Source of the DNA: Entoloma clypeatum
Taxonomy: Eukaryota > Basidiomycota > Agaricomycetes > Agaricales > Entolomataceae
DNA length: 64,000 nucleotides
Direction of reading: 5' to 3'
NCBI GenBank assembly: GCA_963565915.1
Contig: OY751496.1
Location: 124,001-188,000, forward strand
The notes beneath the pieces are model-generated. The model searched no databases. It was not told the DNA's origin and saw only the letters and a list, made by a program, of their open reading frames with translations. This document shows positions 21,386 through 30,979 of the stretch, piece after piece (positions within the stretch are counted from its first letter, which is position 1; each line of letters opens with the position of its first letter). The translations under genes and the position numbers were made by a program.

Positions 21386-24300
21386 TTGCGACCCTTATCT
21401 ATTAAACGGACTTGCTTGCCTTGTATGACTGCAGACAATAGAACCTATGTCATCCCTGCCAAGCGAGCCGCTGCATCGACTAAGATTGTGAAGGGAGATA
21501 AACCTCTGAAAAGACAAGAAATCAGGCTGTTAGCCCAGCTCAGGACACGACGAGGACCAAAGGTTATCTGACCTGAGGTTGACAGCGGATGTGAATGCAC
21601 ATGCATCCATCCCAGAATAGTACGCGAACAGAACCTCCCCACGCGAGGAATACCGCCCATAGCAATTCTAAATGCGGATGGATCACCAAATCGACAACAG
21701 AAAGCAAACCAACTTGCCGAAGTCAAACTGGATTTGGGAGCACATCAGGAAACCATGGAAGCAATGGTACTGGACATTGGGAGAATGGACATGCTCTTGG
21801 GACATGACTGGTTGGTGCACCACAACCCCACAATCAATTGGACAACCGGCGCGGTAACATTTAACCGGTGCCCAACAACATGTCAAACCAAACACTCGGA
21901 TTTCAGGGTTAACCTGGATGGTCGCAAACACCGGGTTCGCATGGTTGAGGTGCGCGACAAAGATGCACCCAAAAAGTCGGATCAGAAATGGAAGCCTGGA
22001 GACCCTATCTTGGAAGCTGTCACTCCCACACCACCTCCCACAACCAAACGACCCTCATATGTTGAACGATTTGCTCATCTTTTCGAGAAAGAGAACTTTG
22101 ATAAGATCCCAAAGGAGAGGGAATGGGACCATGGTATTGAACTTACACCGGATGCACCAAAGGAACTAGGGGGAAATACATATCCTATGACGCAAAAGGA
22201 ACAAGAGGAATTGGACGCATTCATTGACGAGGGTCTAGCAACAGGAAAGATCCGCCCATCCAAATCCCCTTATGCCTCCCCTTGCTTCTTCGTCAACAAG
22301 AAGGATGGCTCCAAACGATTGGTACAAGATTACCGCATGGTCAACAAATTTACGGTCAAAGACAAATTCCCACTCCCACGCATCTCCGACCTCTTGGACG
22401 TGCTGAAAGATGCAGTCTACTTCAATAAAATGGACATCATGTGGGGTTATAACAATGTCCGGATTAAGGAGGGCGATGAATGGAAAGCTGCCTTCCTCAC
22501 CAGTCGAGGATTGTTCGAACCATTGGTCATGTTTTTTGGTCTTTGCAACTCCCCAGGGACATTCTCTCGAATGATGGCTAGTCTATTCCGGGACCAGATC
22601 CGCCGACGTATCTGCATGATCTACATGGATGACATCGTGGTTATTGGTAAAACCAAGGAAGAACTCACGCGAAACACTGAAGAAATCCTACAGATCCTAT
22701 CGGACAATGATTTGTTCCTAAAGGAGAAAAAGTGTTTATGGGAAGTAACGAAATGTCCTATATTGGGATATGTGGTTGGTGAGGGACGTGTTGAGATGGA
22801 AACTGAGAAGGTGGATACAATTCAAAACTGGCGAGCACCCACATCAAAAAAGGAAGTTCAGAAGTTCCTTGGATTTGCTAACTTCTATCGACGATTTATT
22901 GAAGGGTACTCAAACATCGCGAAACCTCTCACCGCGCTCACAGGCGGTACAGCATTTACTTGGGGACCAACGGAGCAGCAAGCTTTTGAAGGTCTCATAC
23001 GGGCAATTACATCGGCACCAGTCTTGGCATTACTGAAACCAGAGGGACAGTTCAGGGTTGAAACCGATGCATCGGGCTATGCAATTGGAGCAGTACTCTC
23101 TCAGAAGCAAGACGACAAATGGCACCCCATTGCGTTCTTGTCGCGGACCATGTCTGCGGCCGAACAAAATTATGAGATATACGACAAGGAACTCCTGGCG
23201 GTCGTGGAAGCATTGAAAGATTGGAGACACTATCTGCTTGAAGCCAGGGAACGTTTCGAGATCTTGACCGATCACAAGAACCTGGAATATTTCCGTCGTC
23301 CTCAGGACCTAAATCAATGACAGCGACGCTGGAAAATGAAGTTACAAGACTATGACTTCGAATTACGGCATGTGCCTGGCAAGACCAATGCAAAAGCGGA
23401 CATCCTGTCATGCGTACCCTGGTATGAAGCGGAACTCGAACCACAGGACAGTGACCAAATGCTCAAGGAGGGACTATTCTTGAAATGGTTGGAATCAGAA
23501 GATGTGGTACAAATGGAGATGTTCACGGAGGAACAATTCTTTGAAGGGGGTGAAACATCTGATTCCATCAAAATTGGAAACATCACGACCATCGAAAATC
23601 CGTGGATCACACGCATCAAGGGTTCAAACCACATGGAGACAGAAGTAGCCCAGGGTCTAAAGAAGAATCCTCATTGGTATCAACAGGAAAATGGCATTAC
23701 ATATGCAGGCGAACGAGTCTATGTCCTGCCAGATCCACAATTGCGACAAGAATTGATGTTTGAATCACACGATGCACCAGTGGCTGGACATCCAGGACAG
23801 TACCGGACACATGAACTCCTCACTCGCACCTACTGGTGGCCTACCATACTGCATGATGTGAAGAAGTACGTGAAGGGTTGCGACACTTGTCAACACAACA
23901 AGATTAACCGACAAAAGCGACATGCTCCGCTACATCCCCATGCAGCACCAAGTCACCCATGGGAAGACATAGGAATCGACGTCGTGGGACCGATACCAGA
24001 ATCTGATGGAAAAAACGCAATTCTGGTCATCACGGATAGACATTCAAAGATGCTTCACCTCATTCCAACAAGCGTGGAACTATTGGCTGAAGGATTAGCC
24101 AAGATCCATCAGGATCAGATATGGAAGCTTCATGGAATCCCCAAGAAGATCATCAGCGATAGGGGACCACAGTTCGCTGCAAAATTCATGGAGATACTCT
24201 GCCGCATGTTAGGGATCAAGAGGAACCTGTCCACCGCATACCACCCACAGACTGATGGACAGGCCGAGCGATCGCATCAGGAAACAGAAGCATTCTTACG

Positions 24301-25024
24301 AAACTTTGTCAACCATCTACAGGATGATTGGGCAGAATGGATCGCAATCACAGAGTTCCAGTACAATGACAAAGAACACCAGGCAACGAAGCACACCCCA
24401 TTCTACCTCAACTACGGTTTACATCCGTGGAAGGGAGAACTCGTGTTAGAAGATACCAATCCGGCTGCCAACGACTTCTTGAAAAAACTCAAACAGGCAC
24501 GAGAAGAAGCCAATGCTGCGCTGAAACAAGCACAGGATCAGATGAAGAAGACAGTTGACACATGGCAAAGTCCGTCTCGGGACTACCGCATTGGAGACAA
24601 GGTGTGGCTGGAAGGGACTAACATCAGGACCAATCGACCCTCAAAGAAACTTGATGCACTCCGACATGGACCATTCAAAGTCCTAGAGAAGAAAGGAGCT
24701 AGCGCGTACCTTCTTGATCTTCCAAAGACTTGGAAGATGATTCACCCTGTGTTCAACGAGACCCTGTTGTCACCATATGAAACTCCGAAGTACGCCATCC
24801 AGAAAAAGAAACCAGCCCCTGATCTGATCATTGTCAAAGGACAAGAAGAGTACCATGTGTCTACAATCCTGGACTCTCGAAAGTTCCGCGGAAAGATCCA
24901 GTACCTCGTCCAGTGGGAAGGATATGGCCCAGAAGAGAACACATGGGAACCGCGAGCTAATGTTCAGAACGCTCAAGATTTGATCTGTGATTTCCATCGG
25001 CAGAACCCGTCACGTCCACAATAA
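21386..25024 (+). pseudogene. Gypsy-A copy 1 Pol with chromodomain
   Basis: In the -1 frame relative to gag. Protease VDSGCECTCIHPR at about 21580; RT with LVQDYRMVNKFT, KMDIMWGYNN (usual form LDLRWGYNN), MFFGLCNSPGTF and YMDDIVVIG near 22625; RNase H ETDASGYAIGAVLSQ and LTDHKNLEYF; integrase HHCC ([11 protein letters not shown] .. CDTCQHN), catalytic D in [10 protein letters not shown] in ISDRGPQF, E in [15 protein letters not shown] motif; C-terminal chromodomain ([18 protein letters not shown]). TGA at 21569-21571 (before the protease active site) and 23318-23320 (end of RNase H) each fit CGA. No obvious slippery heptamer was found at the gag-pol junction. Confidence 0.88.
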
Positions 25025-25146
25025 AAGACACCCGTTGAAATCAGCAACAGCATCGACCTCATCAGTCAAAAACCCACCGAGTTCTCCGCTCCGTCTTCAA
25101 TATAGCTACTCCATTCTTCCTCTATCTCTCCAACATCCTCCGCACC

Positions 25147-25509
25147 ATGTCCACCGCCACCACCACATCCACTGAAACCAACCCCGCCATCACTGCCCTC
25201 ATGGGTGAAGCCCTCTCCATGAGAGACCAGATCCACGCGCTAGAAGCCTCGCTCGCCGACATCCTGCATCGACAGATGCACATCCGCCTCCATTCTTTAT
25301 CCGACCTCCCCGTCGCACCAACCCCCGAAGAAAAACAAATCCTTGGGAACTACACCCATACGCTGGTCATTGAAAACCGGCGCATCCAACTAGCCGTCCG
25401 GAGTCTCAAGCTCGCCGTCGCCATCAATGAAGAGCTAATAGACGATTGGAGCCTCAAGGAGAATGGTGCCTGGACAAACAACAACGATGCCGGAGGATGG
25501 GGACAATGA
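25147..25509 (+). CDS. Gypsy-A copy 1 ORF3, 120-aa accessory protein
   Basis: An intact frame between pol and the 3' LTR, same strand, starting 120 bp after the pol stop. Predicted helical, with a likely coiled coil (SMRDQIHALEASLADILHRQ and IENRRIQLAVRSLKLAVA). No cysteines, signal peptide or membrane helix. The sequence is identical in copy 2 and has no stop, unlike gag and pol. I do not recognise it. A frame at this position is unusual for a chromovirus. Confidence 0.55.
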   Translation: MSTATTTSTETNPAITALMGEALSMRDQIHALEASLADILHRQMHIRLHSLSDLPVAPTPEEKQILGNYTHTLVIENRRIQLAVRSLKLAVAINEELIDDWSLKENGAWTNNNDAGGWGQ

Positions 25510-25543
25510 CTCTGTGAGGACACAGAGCTTGAGGAGGGGAACA

Positions 25544-25931
25544 TGTTACAGACTTACCGGTTTGTATGTTACACACTTTTCCCTTCCATTGTACCTTCGT
25601 TATTTCTTTGACTCATCGGACCACTTATTCATTTACCTTTACTCTACCATTCTCCTTTAGTATACTTCGCTCCCGCGCTGACTCGCACTCCGCAGTAGAG
25701 ATTACTCAGTCCGCAGTTGTCTGACTCACTTTGCACTGCCTTTCCGCAGTTACTGACTCATCCGCACTGCCTTCCGCAGCTACTGACTCACTCGCTACCA
25801 CTCGTAGCCAGTACTATATAAACCCCATGTACCATAGCTACATTCCTTAGATTTAGCAATCACTTTGCTCTTCGCCTTTCCACTTCCTGCATACTCTGCC
25901 CGAACCTTGGAATGGTTTGTTAAGCATAACA
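25544..25931 (+). repeat. Gypsy-A copy 1 3' LTR
   Basis: 388 bp, TGTTACAGA..GCATAACA, preceded by a purine tract (GAGGAGGGG). Differs from the 3' LTR of copy 2 at one CpG (AATGG against AACGG) but from the 5' LTR of copy 2 at ten positions. Confidence 0.9.
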
Positions 25932-26454
25932 CACAGAGCTCTTTGGCAATATGAGGGGACCTCAAATCCTGGAGCTCAGGTCTCAGGATGTGTTTGTTAA
26001 AGCAGGGGACACCAAACTGTGAAAAAAGAGCTCTTGGAGTGACATTAGAGTGACACTTCCAAGCAGTGTTTGAATCACATAAGGGTGCTAAATTATCAAC
26101 GTGGACGCTCGATGCGTCAAATGCTTGCAGAGACTGAAATATGACCATGATAATCATGATGATTGTTTCAAATACATTGAATTTTTGACTCCCCCTCACC
26201 GGGAAGCCTCTGACGACATGAGCACAATATTTCTTCCCAAAGTAAGGTTACAGGCTTATAGAAGAGACAAATTACAAGCAATCCTGAACAATCCTGGAGG
26301 AAATTGGTAAGGTTGTCATGGAGAAATATGTTTGTTACTGAAAATGTTTCAAATACCTGGTCATCAATAGTAGATGATGGTTTCAAACAATTTGATTCAC
26401 TATACTAATATATAATACAAAATGACCACACACTATATATATAAACTAATTGGT
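25932..26454. other. No gene recognised
   Basis: Flank of Gypsy-A copy 1. Because the left side of that element is lost, no target duplication can be checked. AT-rich with short frames only. Confidence 0.4.
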
Positions 26455-26595
26455 GGTCATTTGATGCAAGGGGAGGCCATTGGGCACAAGGGGTGGCCAT
26501 TGGGAATGAGGGGCAGCCGTTGGGGGCGAGGGGCGGCCATTTGGCCCGAGGGACGGTTGTTGAACATGAGGGGTGGTCGTTGGGCATGGTGTAGG
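26455..26595 (+). repeat. Short minisatellite, 20-bp unit
   Basis: About seven degenerate copies of a 20-bp G-rich unit (consensus GGCCGTTGGGCATGAGGGGC), the same unit as at 27508-28041. Confidence 0.75.
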
Positions 26596-27507
26596 AGTGC
26601 TATGCACCCTATGGACGCTCACTCACTCTTTTCTTCTATTCACATCAGGTGATCATTGTTGCGTGCGCGCGCGTCCACTTCAACTCTCATCAATGTCGTC
26701 ATTGCAGTCCCCGCAGACTCCCTTACTTACAATGAAGCTTCTTTTTTTTACGGCTCTGAACCGCTTCTTTTTTTAAATCTATCCTTACAGAAACTCTTAT
26801 CTCACCTTTTGGACGATCATCAATATCCTGTCACGCTGACAAAAGCAATTTGTGCAACGTCGCTATGGGGACACATGCATTTACGGATGACAAGGCTCGA
26901 GAATACTAGACGGTAGGGTTAGCATCGTGCGCCTCGAGGATAGATGTCAAATGAGCACCGTCTGGGGGAGTGGTATAGCTCTCCTCAAGTTGAAAGCCCC
27001 ACACCTGAGTCATACCTAGTAATTTGGTGGTCAACGAGTCCCATGGTGCATGGTGATCTCAACATGACTGGGCCAAAAAGCTGAAGGCGAAAATCCGTTT
27101 AAATTCATTGCTGCCATTACAAATAACTTCCATTCCCTACAACCCTGCCTGCCACCTACATTCGGACATTTCATTACCAATAATCTCACTCTCATAACCA
27201 GTCTGATTTTTCTCTTTGTACATGTTAGTAGGTACAAAATTGTTTGTATCACATTGACAAATTGATTTTCTTACCGACTCTGACTCCCCACTTTTTCGAC
27301 TCTGACTTTGAGAACTTTGCCTCTCTCGTGCACACACACACTCTCTCACTCACTTGGGCAGACCCCATTTGAGTTGTTACAACTTGATTCTGACAATTTG
27401 TGCTCGTGTACTCTGTGGTTTACGACTCGCCTCACTGCTCTCCAGAGAAAAATACCCCCAACCATCCCTTCACCATCCATAGCCAGTTCACGCCTCCACA
27501 ATGGGGG
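26596..27507. other. No gene recognised
   Basis: Intervening DNA between two blocks of the same minisatellite. Contains a CT-rich stretch near 27280-27360 and a short alternating GC run near 26662; no convincing frame. Confidence 0.4.
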
Positions 27508-28041
27508 GTGGCCGTTGGGGGTGAGAGGTGGTCATTGGACATGAGGGGTGGCCGTTTAGGGCTGAGGGGAGATCATTGGGGGCGAGGGGCGGCCATTTGG
27601 CGCCAGAGATGGTTGTTGAACACGAGGGGCGGTCATTGGACATGAGGGGCGGCCATTTGGCGTGAGGGAAGGTCGTTGAACATGAGGCTAGGCCGCTGGG
27701 CCTGAGGGACAGTTATTGGGCACGAGGGGTGGCCATGTGGTCCGATGGGCAGTTGTTGGGCATGAGGGGAGGCTGTTGAGAATGAGGGGAGGCTGTTGGG
27801 CAGGAGGGGAGGCCGTTGGGCAGGAGGAGCAGCCGTTGGGCCTGAGGGACGGTCGTTGTACGTGAGGGGCAGATGTTGGGGGTGAGGGGCAGCCATTTGC
27901 CTGAGGGAAGGTTTTTGAACACAAGGGAAGGCCATTGGGAACGAAGGGAGGCCGTTGGGGGCAAGGGACGGTTGTTGGGCAGGAGGAGTGGTCATTGAGC
28001 AGGAGAAGCAGCCATTGGGCATGGGGGACGGCCATTGGGCA
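27508..28041 (+). repeat. Minisatellite, about 27 copies of a 20-bp unit
   Basis: Tandem degenerate units with consensus GGCCGTTGGGCATGAGGGGC. Long open frames cross it on both strands, but the unit is 20 bp and not a multiple of three, so they are not evidence for a protein. The array is interrupted at 28042 by a TIR element and resumes at 28881-28950. Confidence 0.85.
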
Positions 28042-28880
28042 TAGGCAATGGCACGGGTCGGGGTAACCCCCCCGGGTTACGGGTTGGGGTATCAACAGGT
28101 CAGGGTATGGGTCGTGTTTTCGCAACCCGCGACCCCTGGCAGTACCCGTCACATGTCACGCTCTGACGTGGCACTGCCTCAGGACTCTTCGCCAATGCCC
28201 ACACCTGGTGCCCAAGGCTGGCTCTTGCCCAAACACCCAATGGCCATCTGCGGCTCTCAATGGTCATGTCTCGCCCCCACCGCCGCCCAACGGCCATCTC
28301 TCGTGCCAACGGCCGTCTCTCACCACCCAACGGGCACCTCTCGTGCCCAACAGTCCCCACATGCGCCCAACTGCCCCCCCACATGCCCAACGGCTGCCAC
28401 TCACGCCCAACCGCCCCCACACATGCCCAACGGCTGCCACTTGCCCCAACGGCCGCCACTCACCCCAACGACACCTCTCGCGCCCACCAGCTGCCACACG
28501 CGCCCAACCGCATGCCAAATGGCTGCCACTCGCCCCAACGGGTACCTCTTGTGCCCACCGGCCCCCACATGTGCCCACCGCCCTGAATGGCCACGCATCA
28601 TGCCCCACTTGCACCTGGAGGAGAAGAGTGGGGCTGGGGACAACAAGTCCCCAGCAGGGTGTAGTATGACGTGTGCATCCCGCATGCGTCTCGTAGTTTT
28701 TTTTTGGTAATTTTAAATACATGTTTTTTCTACTGCAAACACCCGCGCGGGAACCCGAACCTGTCAGTACCCGCGTGTACCCATGCTGCATCTACCCATG
28801 GGTCGACGGGTTGCTACCCGTGCAGGTACGGGTATGGGTCGGCATTGTCGTACCCGCGGGAGTACCCGTGCCATTGCCTA
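28042..28880. mobile_element. Non-autonomous hAT-like element, 839 bp
   Basis: Termini TAGGCAATGGCACGGGT (28042) and its perfect inverted copy ending at 28880. Subterminal regions are full of ACCCG/CGGGT motifs (28060-28165 and 28745-28865), a common hAT arrangement. Flanks ATTGGGCA and GTTGGGTG differ at three positions, each explained by CpG decay of an 8-bp duplication GTTGGGCG, which is the phase of the minisatellite unit. No transposase. Confidence 0.75.
28200..28610 (-). repeat. Inverted minisatellite block inside the hAT-like element
   Basis: C-rich degenerate copies of the same 20-bp unit in reverse orientation (CCCAACGGCTGCCACTC and variants). Together with the outer array it forms a large interrupted inverted repeat. 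Confidence 0.75.
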
Positions 28881-28950
28881 GTTGGGTGCCAAGGAAGGTG
28901 GTTGGGTGCAAGGAGAGGCCGTTGGGCAGGAGACGTGGTCATTGGATGAG
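28881..28950 (+). repeat. Resumption of the 20-bp minisatellite
   Basis: About three and a half further units follow the right end of the TIR element, showing that the element landed within the array. Confidence 0.7.
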
Positions 28951-29162
28951 TGCAGGAGTGGTGGTAGTGGGTTATTTACATAAAGTTCAAGCCATGTCCA
29001 ATTTTGGCCAGCTTGTCAGTTGGGTCTAGGCCATCAATGTGTCAAACAAATAACCACAATTTCATCAATTGGTCAAAAATCTGCATGATGGGAGGGGGTA
29101 CGAAAAAGTTTGGCATGGGTCATCTGGAAAAGCCGATTTCTTGTAAACTCAAACTTGGAAAG
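28951..29162. other. No gene recognised
   Basis: Short unique stretch between the minisatellite and the inverted-repeat modules. Confidence 0.4.
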
Positions 29163-29914
29163 AAGTTGTCCCCGACTTGCGCCCGTGCATCGTCTCATGT
29201 CCCTCGGCCCTCGTCACCCACGTCTCGTATGCCCCTCGCCTGCGCTTCGTGGACTGGTGCATCCAGCCCGTGTTTGTGTGTGTCCCGCGTCCCCATTCTC
29301 GTGTCTCCCACTGTTTCTCGTGTCTTGCCGTTTCTTGCATGAGTGGTCTGACGGGCAATGGATGGCGCGGTGCTTATCTATACGGGGCGTGGCCCTCGTG
29401 TGAACGGAGGGAGGGGAGGGAGTGGAGGGAGGGAGGAGGAGGAGTGAAGGTGATGGGCAACAAGTGAACATCGAAGGCTAAATACTCGGCAAGTTCTGGG
29501 CCCAGGCACCATGATGAACAGCAGAACTTGCTGACCTCGGCAACGGCCGAAAGTCAAAAACAACCCAAGTCCCACATCATGCCTGCCTCCCATCACCTCC
29601 CTACACCCACTCCCTCCACTCCCCCTCCACCCCCCATTCCCTCCTCCTCCGTCACTCACTCCCCCTCCCTTCGTTCACGAGGGACACGGAGGCCCCATAT
29701 AGGTAAGCACCGCGCCATCTGTGTCATGTCAGACGAGCAATGGCGGGAGACCTGAGAACGGGGACACGGGACATGCACAAACATGGGCGGATGCACCGGT
29801 GCACAAAGCGCAGGCGACGGGCATACGGGACGCAGGTGATGAGCACAGATGACGGCTGAGGGACATGAGACGATGCAGGTGCAAGACAGGGACCCGCCCA
29901 CGCGACACCCAAAA
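29163..29914. repeat. Large imperfect palindrome
   Basis: 29163-29460 is repeated in inverse at about 29590-29914: for example GCGCCCGTGCATCGTCTCATG against CATGAGACGATGCAGGTGC, and CCCTCGTGTGAACGGAGGG against CCCTTCGTTCACGAGGG. The inner parts are purine-rich and pyrimidine-rich tracts facing each other. This could be a TIR element of about 750 bp or a foldback repeat; I found no target duplication. Confidence 0.65.
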
Positions 29915-29926
29915 ACGGCCCCTCCC

Positions 29927-30240
29927 TTCGTTCATGCGAGGGCCAAGGACGCCCCATATAGGTAAACACCGTGCCATCCATGTCACATCAGACCACTCAC
30001 GCAAGAAACGCCGGGAGACACGAAGGAACGGCAAGACACCCAGAGCAATGGCGGGAGACACGATGAACAGGAGAGGACACGAGAAATGGCAGGAGATACG
30101 AGAACAGGGATGCGGGACACACACAAACACGGGCTGGATGCACCAGTCCACGAAGCGCAGGCGAGGGGCGTACGAGACACAGGTGATGAGGGCCGAGGGA
30201 CATGAGACAATGCACGGGCGCAAGTCGGGGACCCGCCCAC
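29927..30240 (-). repeat. Third copy of the palindrome arm
   Basis: A further copy of the arm in the same orientation as 29590-29914, with an internal expansion of a GGGAGACACGA-like motif (about 30020-30110). It ends about 65 bp before Copia-2. The flank right of Copia-2 (36098 onward) is G-rich and may continue this repeat. Confidence 0.6.
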
Positions 30241-30308
30241 AGGACACGCGAAAACAACGGGACAGGAAGGCAGAGGAGATGCAAGAATGGCGGTGATGAG
30301 AGAGACTT

Positions 30309-30617
30309 TGTTGAAACTTTTCCCATCACGTAGATTAGATTAGATTAGATTACATCACGTGACCTTTACATATCTTCATTACATACTTGTTTGGTTGGTA
30401 CAAACAGTAGTACGGTATATAAGACCAGGAAACTGTCAATATCAACAAGTTGTCTCTTGACTCTTAACCAGCTCCATCGCTCTTACCAGCCTCAACCGCT
30501 CTCACCAGCCTTACCCCTCCAAACCATGTAAGTAATCATAGCGGTATCGTAGAGTACTTCCACTGTAGCTATGTTGCTCAGTACACCTGTGGCTAGCGCC
30601 CAGGTGGAACTTCAACA
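30309..30617 (+). repeat. Copia-2 5' LTR
   Basis: 309 bp, with a short tandem TAGAT repeat near its start, a TATATAAG box at about 30416 and a consensus splice donor GTAAGT at 30528. Repeated at 35784-36092. Confidence 0.94.
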
Positions 30618-30968
30618 GGTTATGGGCCCCGGATAGCAGAGGGACCTGGGAAACGCTGGCAACAGCGAGTACCTGCCCACTCTACCCTGGTTGGCAAAGA
30701 ACCGATCGAAAGATCTAGGTTCTGAGTCATACTTCTTCACACATGAACCTGGGAAACGTCATTACGACAAGTACCTGTCATGAGGCGTCCCTAAGGGGAT
30801 TGACATAGTACACTCCATGTGGAAACGTTGATCGCACCTTATACGTTTCTGACATATAAAGGGTTTTCCCATGACCGCTATTCCTGAAGGGAATATGTCA
30901 CAAGGAATCATTCAATTGTTTTCTCGAATCATATTCATAACACATCACTGATTGAGAACCCTTTTTAG
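30528..30968 (+). other. Putative leader intron of Copia-2
   Basis: Donor AT|GTAAGT in the LTR and acceptor CTTTTTAG at 30961-30968 with CTGAT about 20 bp before it. The gag ATG (30980) is 11 bases after the acceptor. The 441-nt segment contains the primer-binding site and no ORF of note. Same layout as Copia-1 although the leader sequences differ. Confidence 0.55.
30618..30632 (+). other. Primer-binding site of Copia-2
   Basis: GGTTATGGGCCCCGG, identical to the Copia-1 site and complementary to the anticodon arm of initiator tRNA-Met. Confidence 0.75.
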
Positions 30969-30979
30969 ATTCATTCACA

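Larger units (their letters stand above)
20200..25931 (+). mobile_element. Gypsy-A copy 1, 5'-truncated chromovirus-like element
   Basis: Matches 50891-56622 (copy 2) at a constant offset of 30691 with no insertion or deletion in 5.7 kb. I found about five base differences, four of them at CpG. It lacks the 5' LTR and leader (about 870 bp), starting abruptly inside the gag region next to the truncated hAT gene, and ends exactly at the 3' LTR terminus. The left junction is therefore a deletion or rearrangement, not an integrase product. All in-frame TGA codons are shared with copy 2. Confidence 0.92.

Noticed and set aside
21300..21420. Frameshift site at the Gypsy-A gag-pol junction
   Set aside because: Pol is in the -1 frame, but I found no heptamer fitting X XXY YYZ before the gag stop, so the mechanism stays open.
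27633..28710. Long proline-rich open frames on both strands in the minisatellites
   Set aside because: The unit is 20 bp, so the frame is not kept between units, and the frames exist only because the G/C-rich repeat lacks stops.
26455..28950. CRISPR-like regular repeats
   Set aside because: Units are directly adjacent and degenerate, with no unique spacers and no cas genes; it is a minisatellite in a eukaryote.
29149..30329. Cysteine-rich open frames such as those with VDWCIQPVFVCVP
   Set aside because: They occur in all arms of the inverted repeat in whichever strand is open and have no start or family context.
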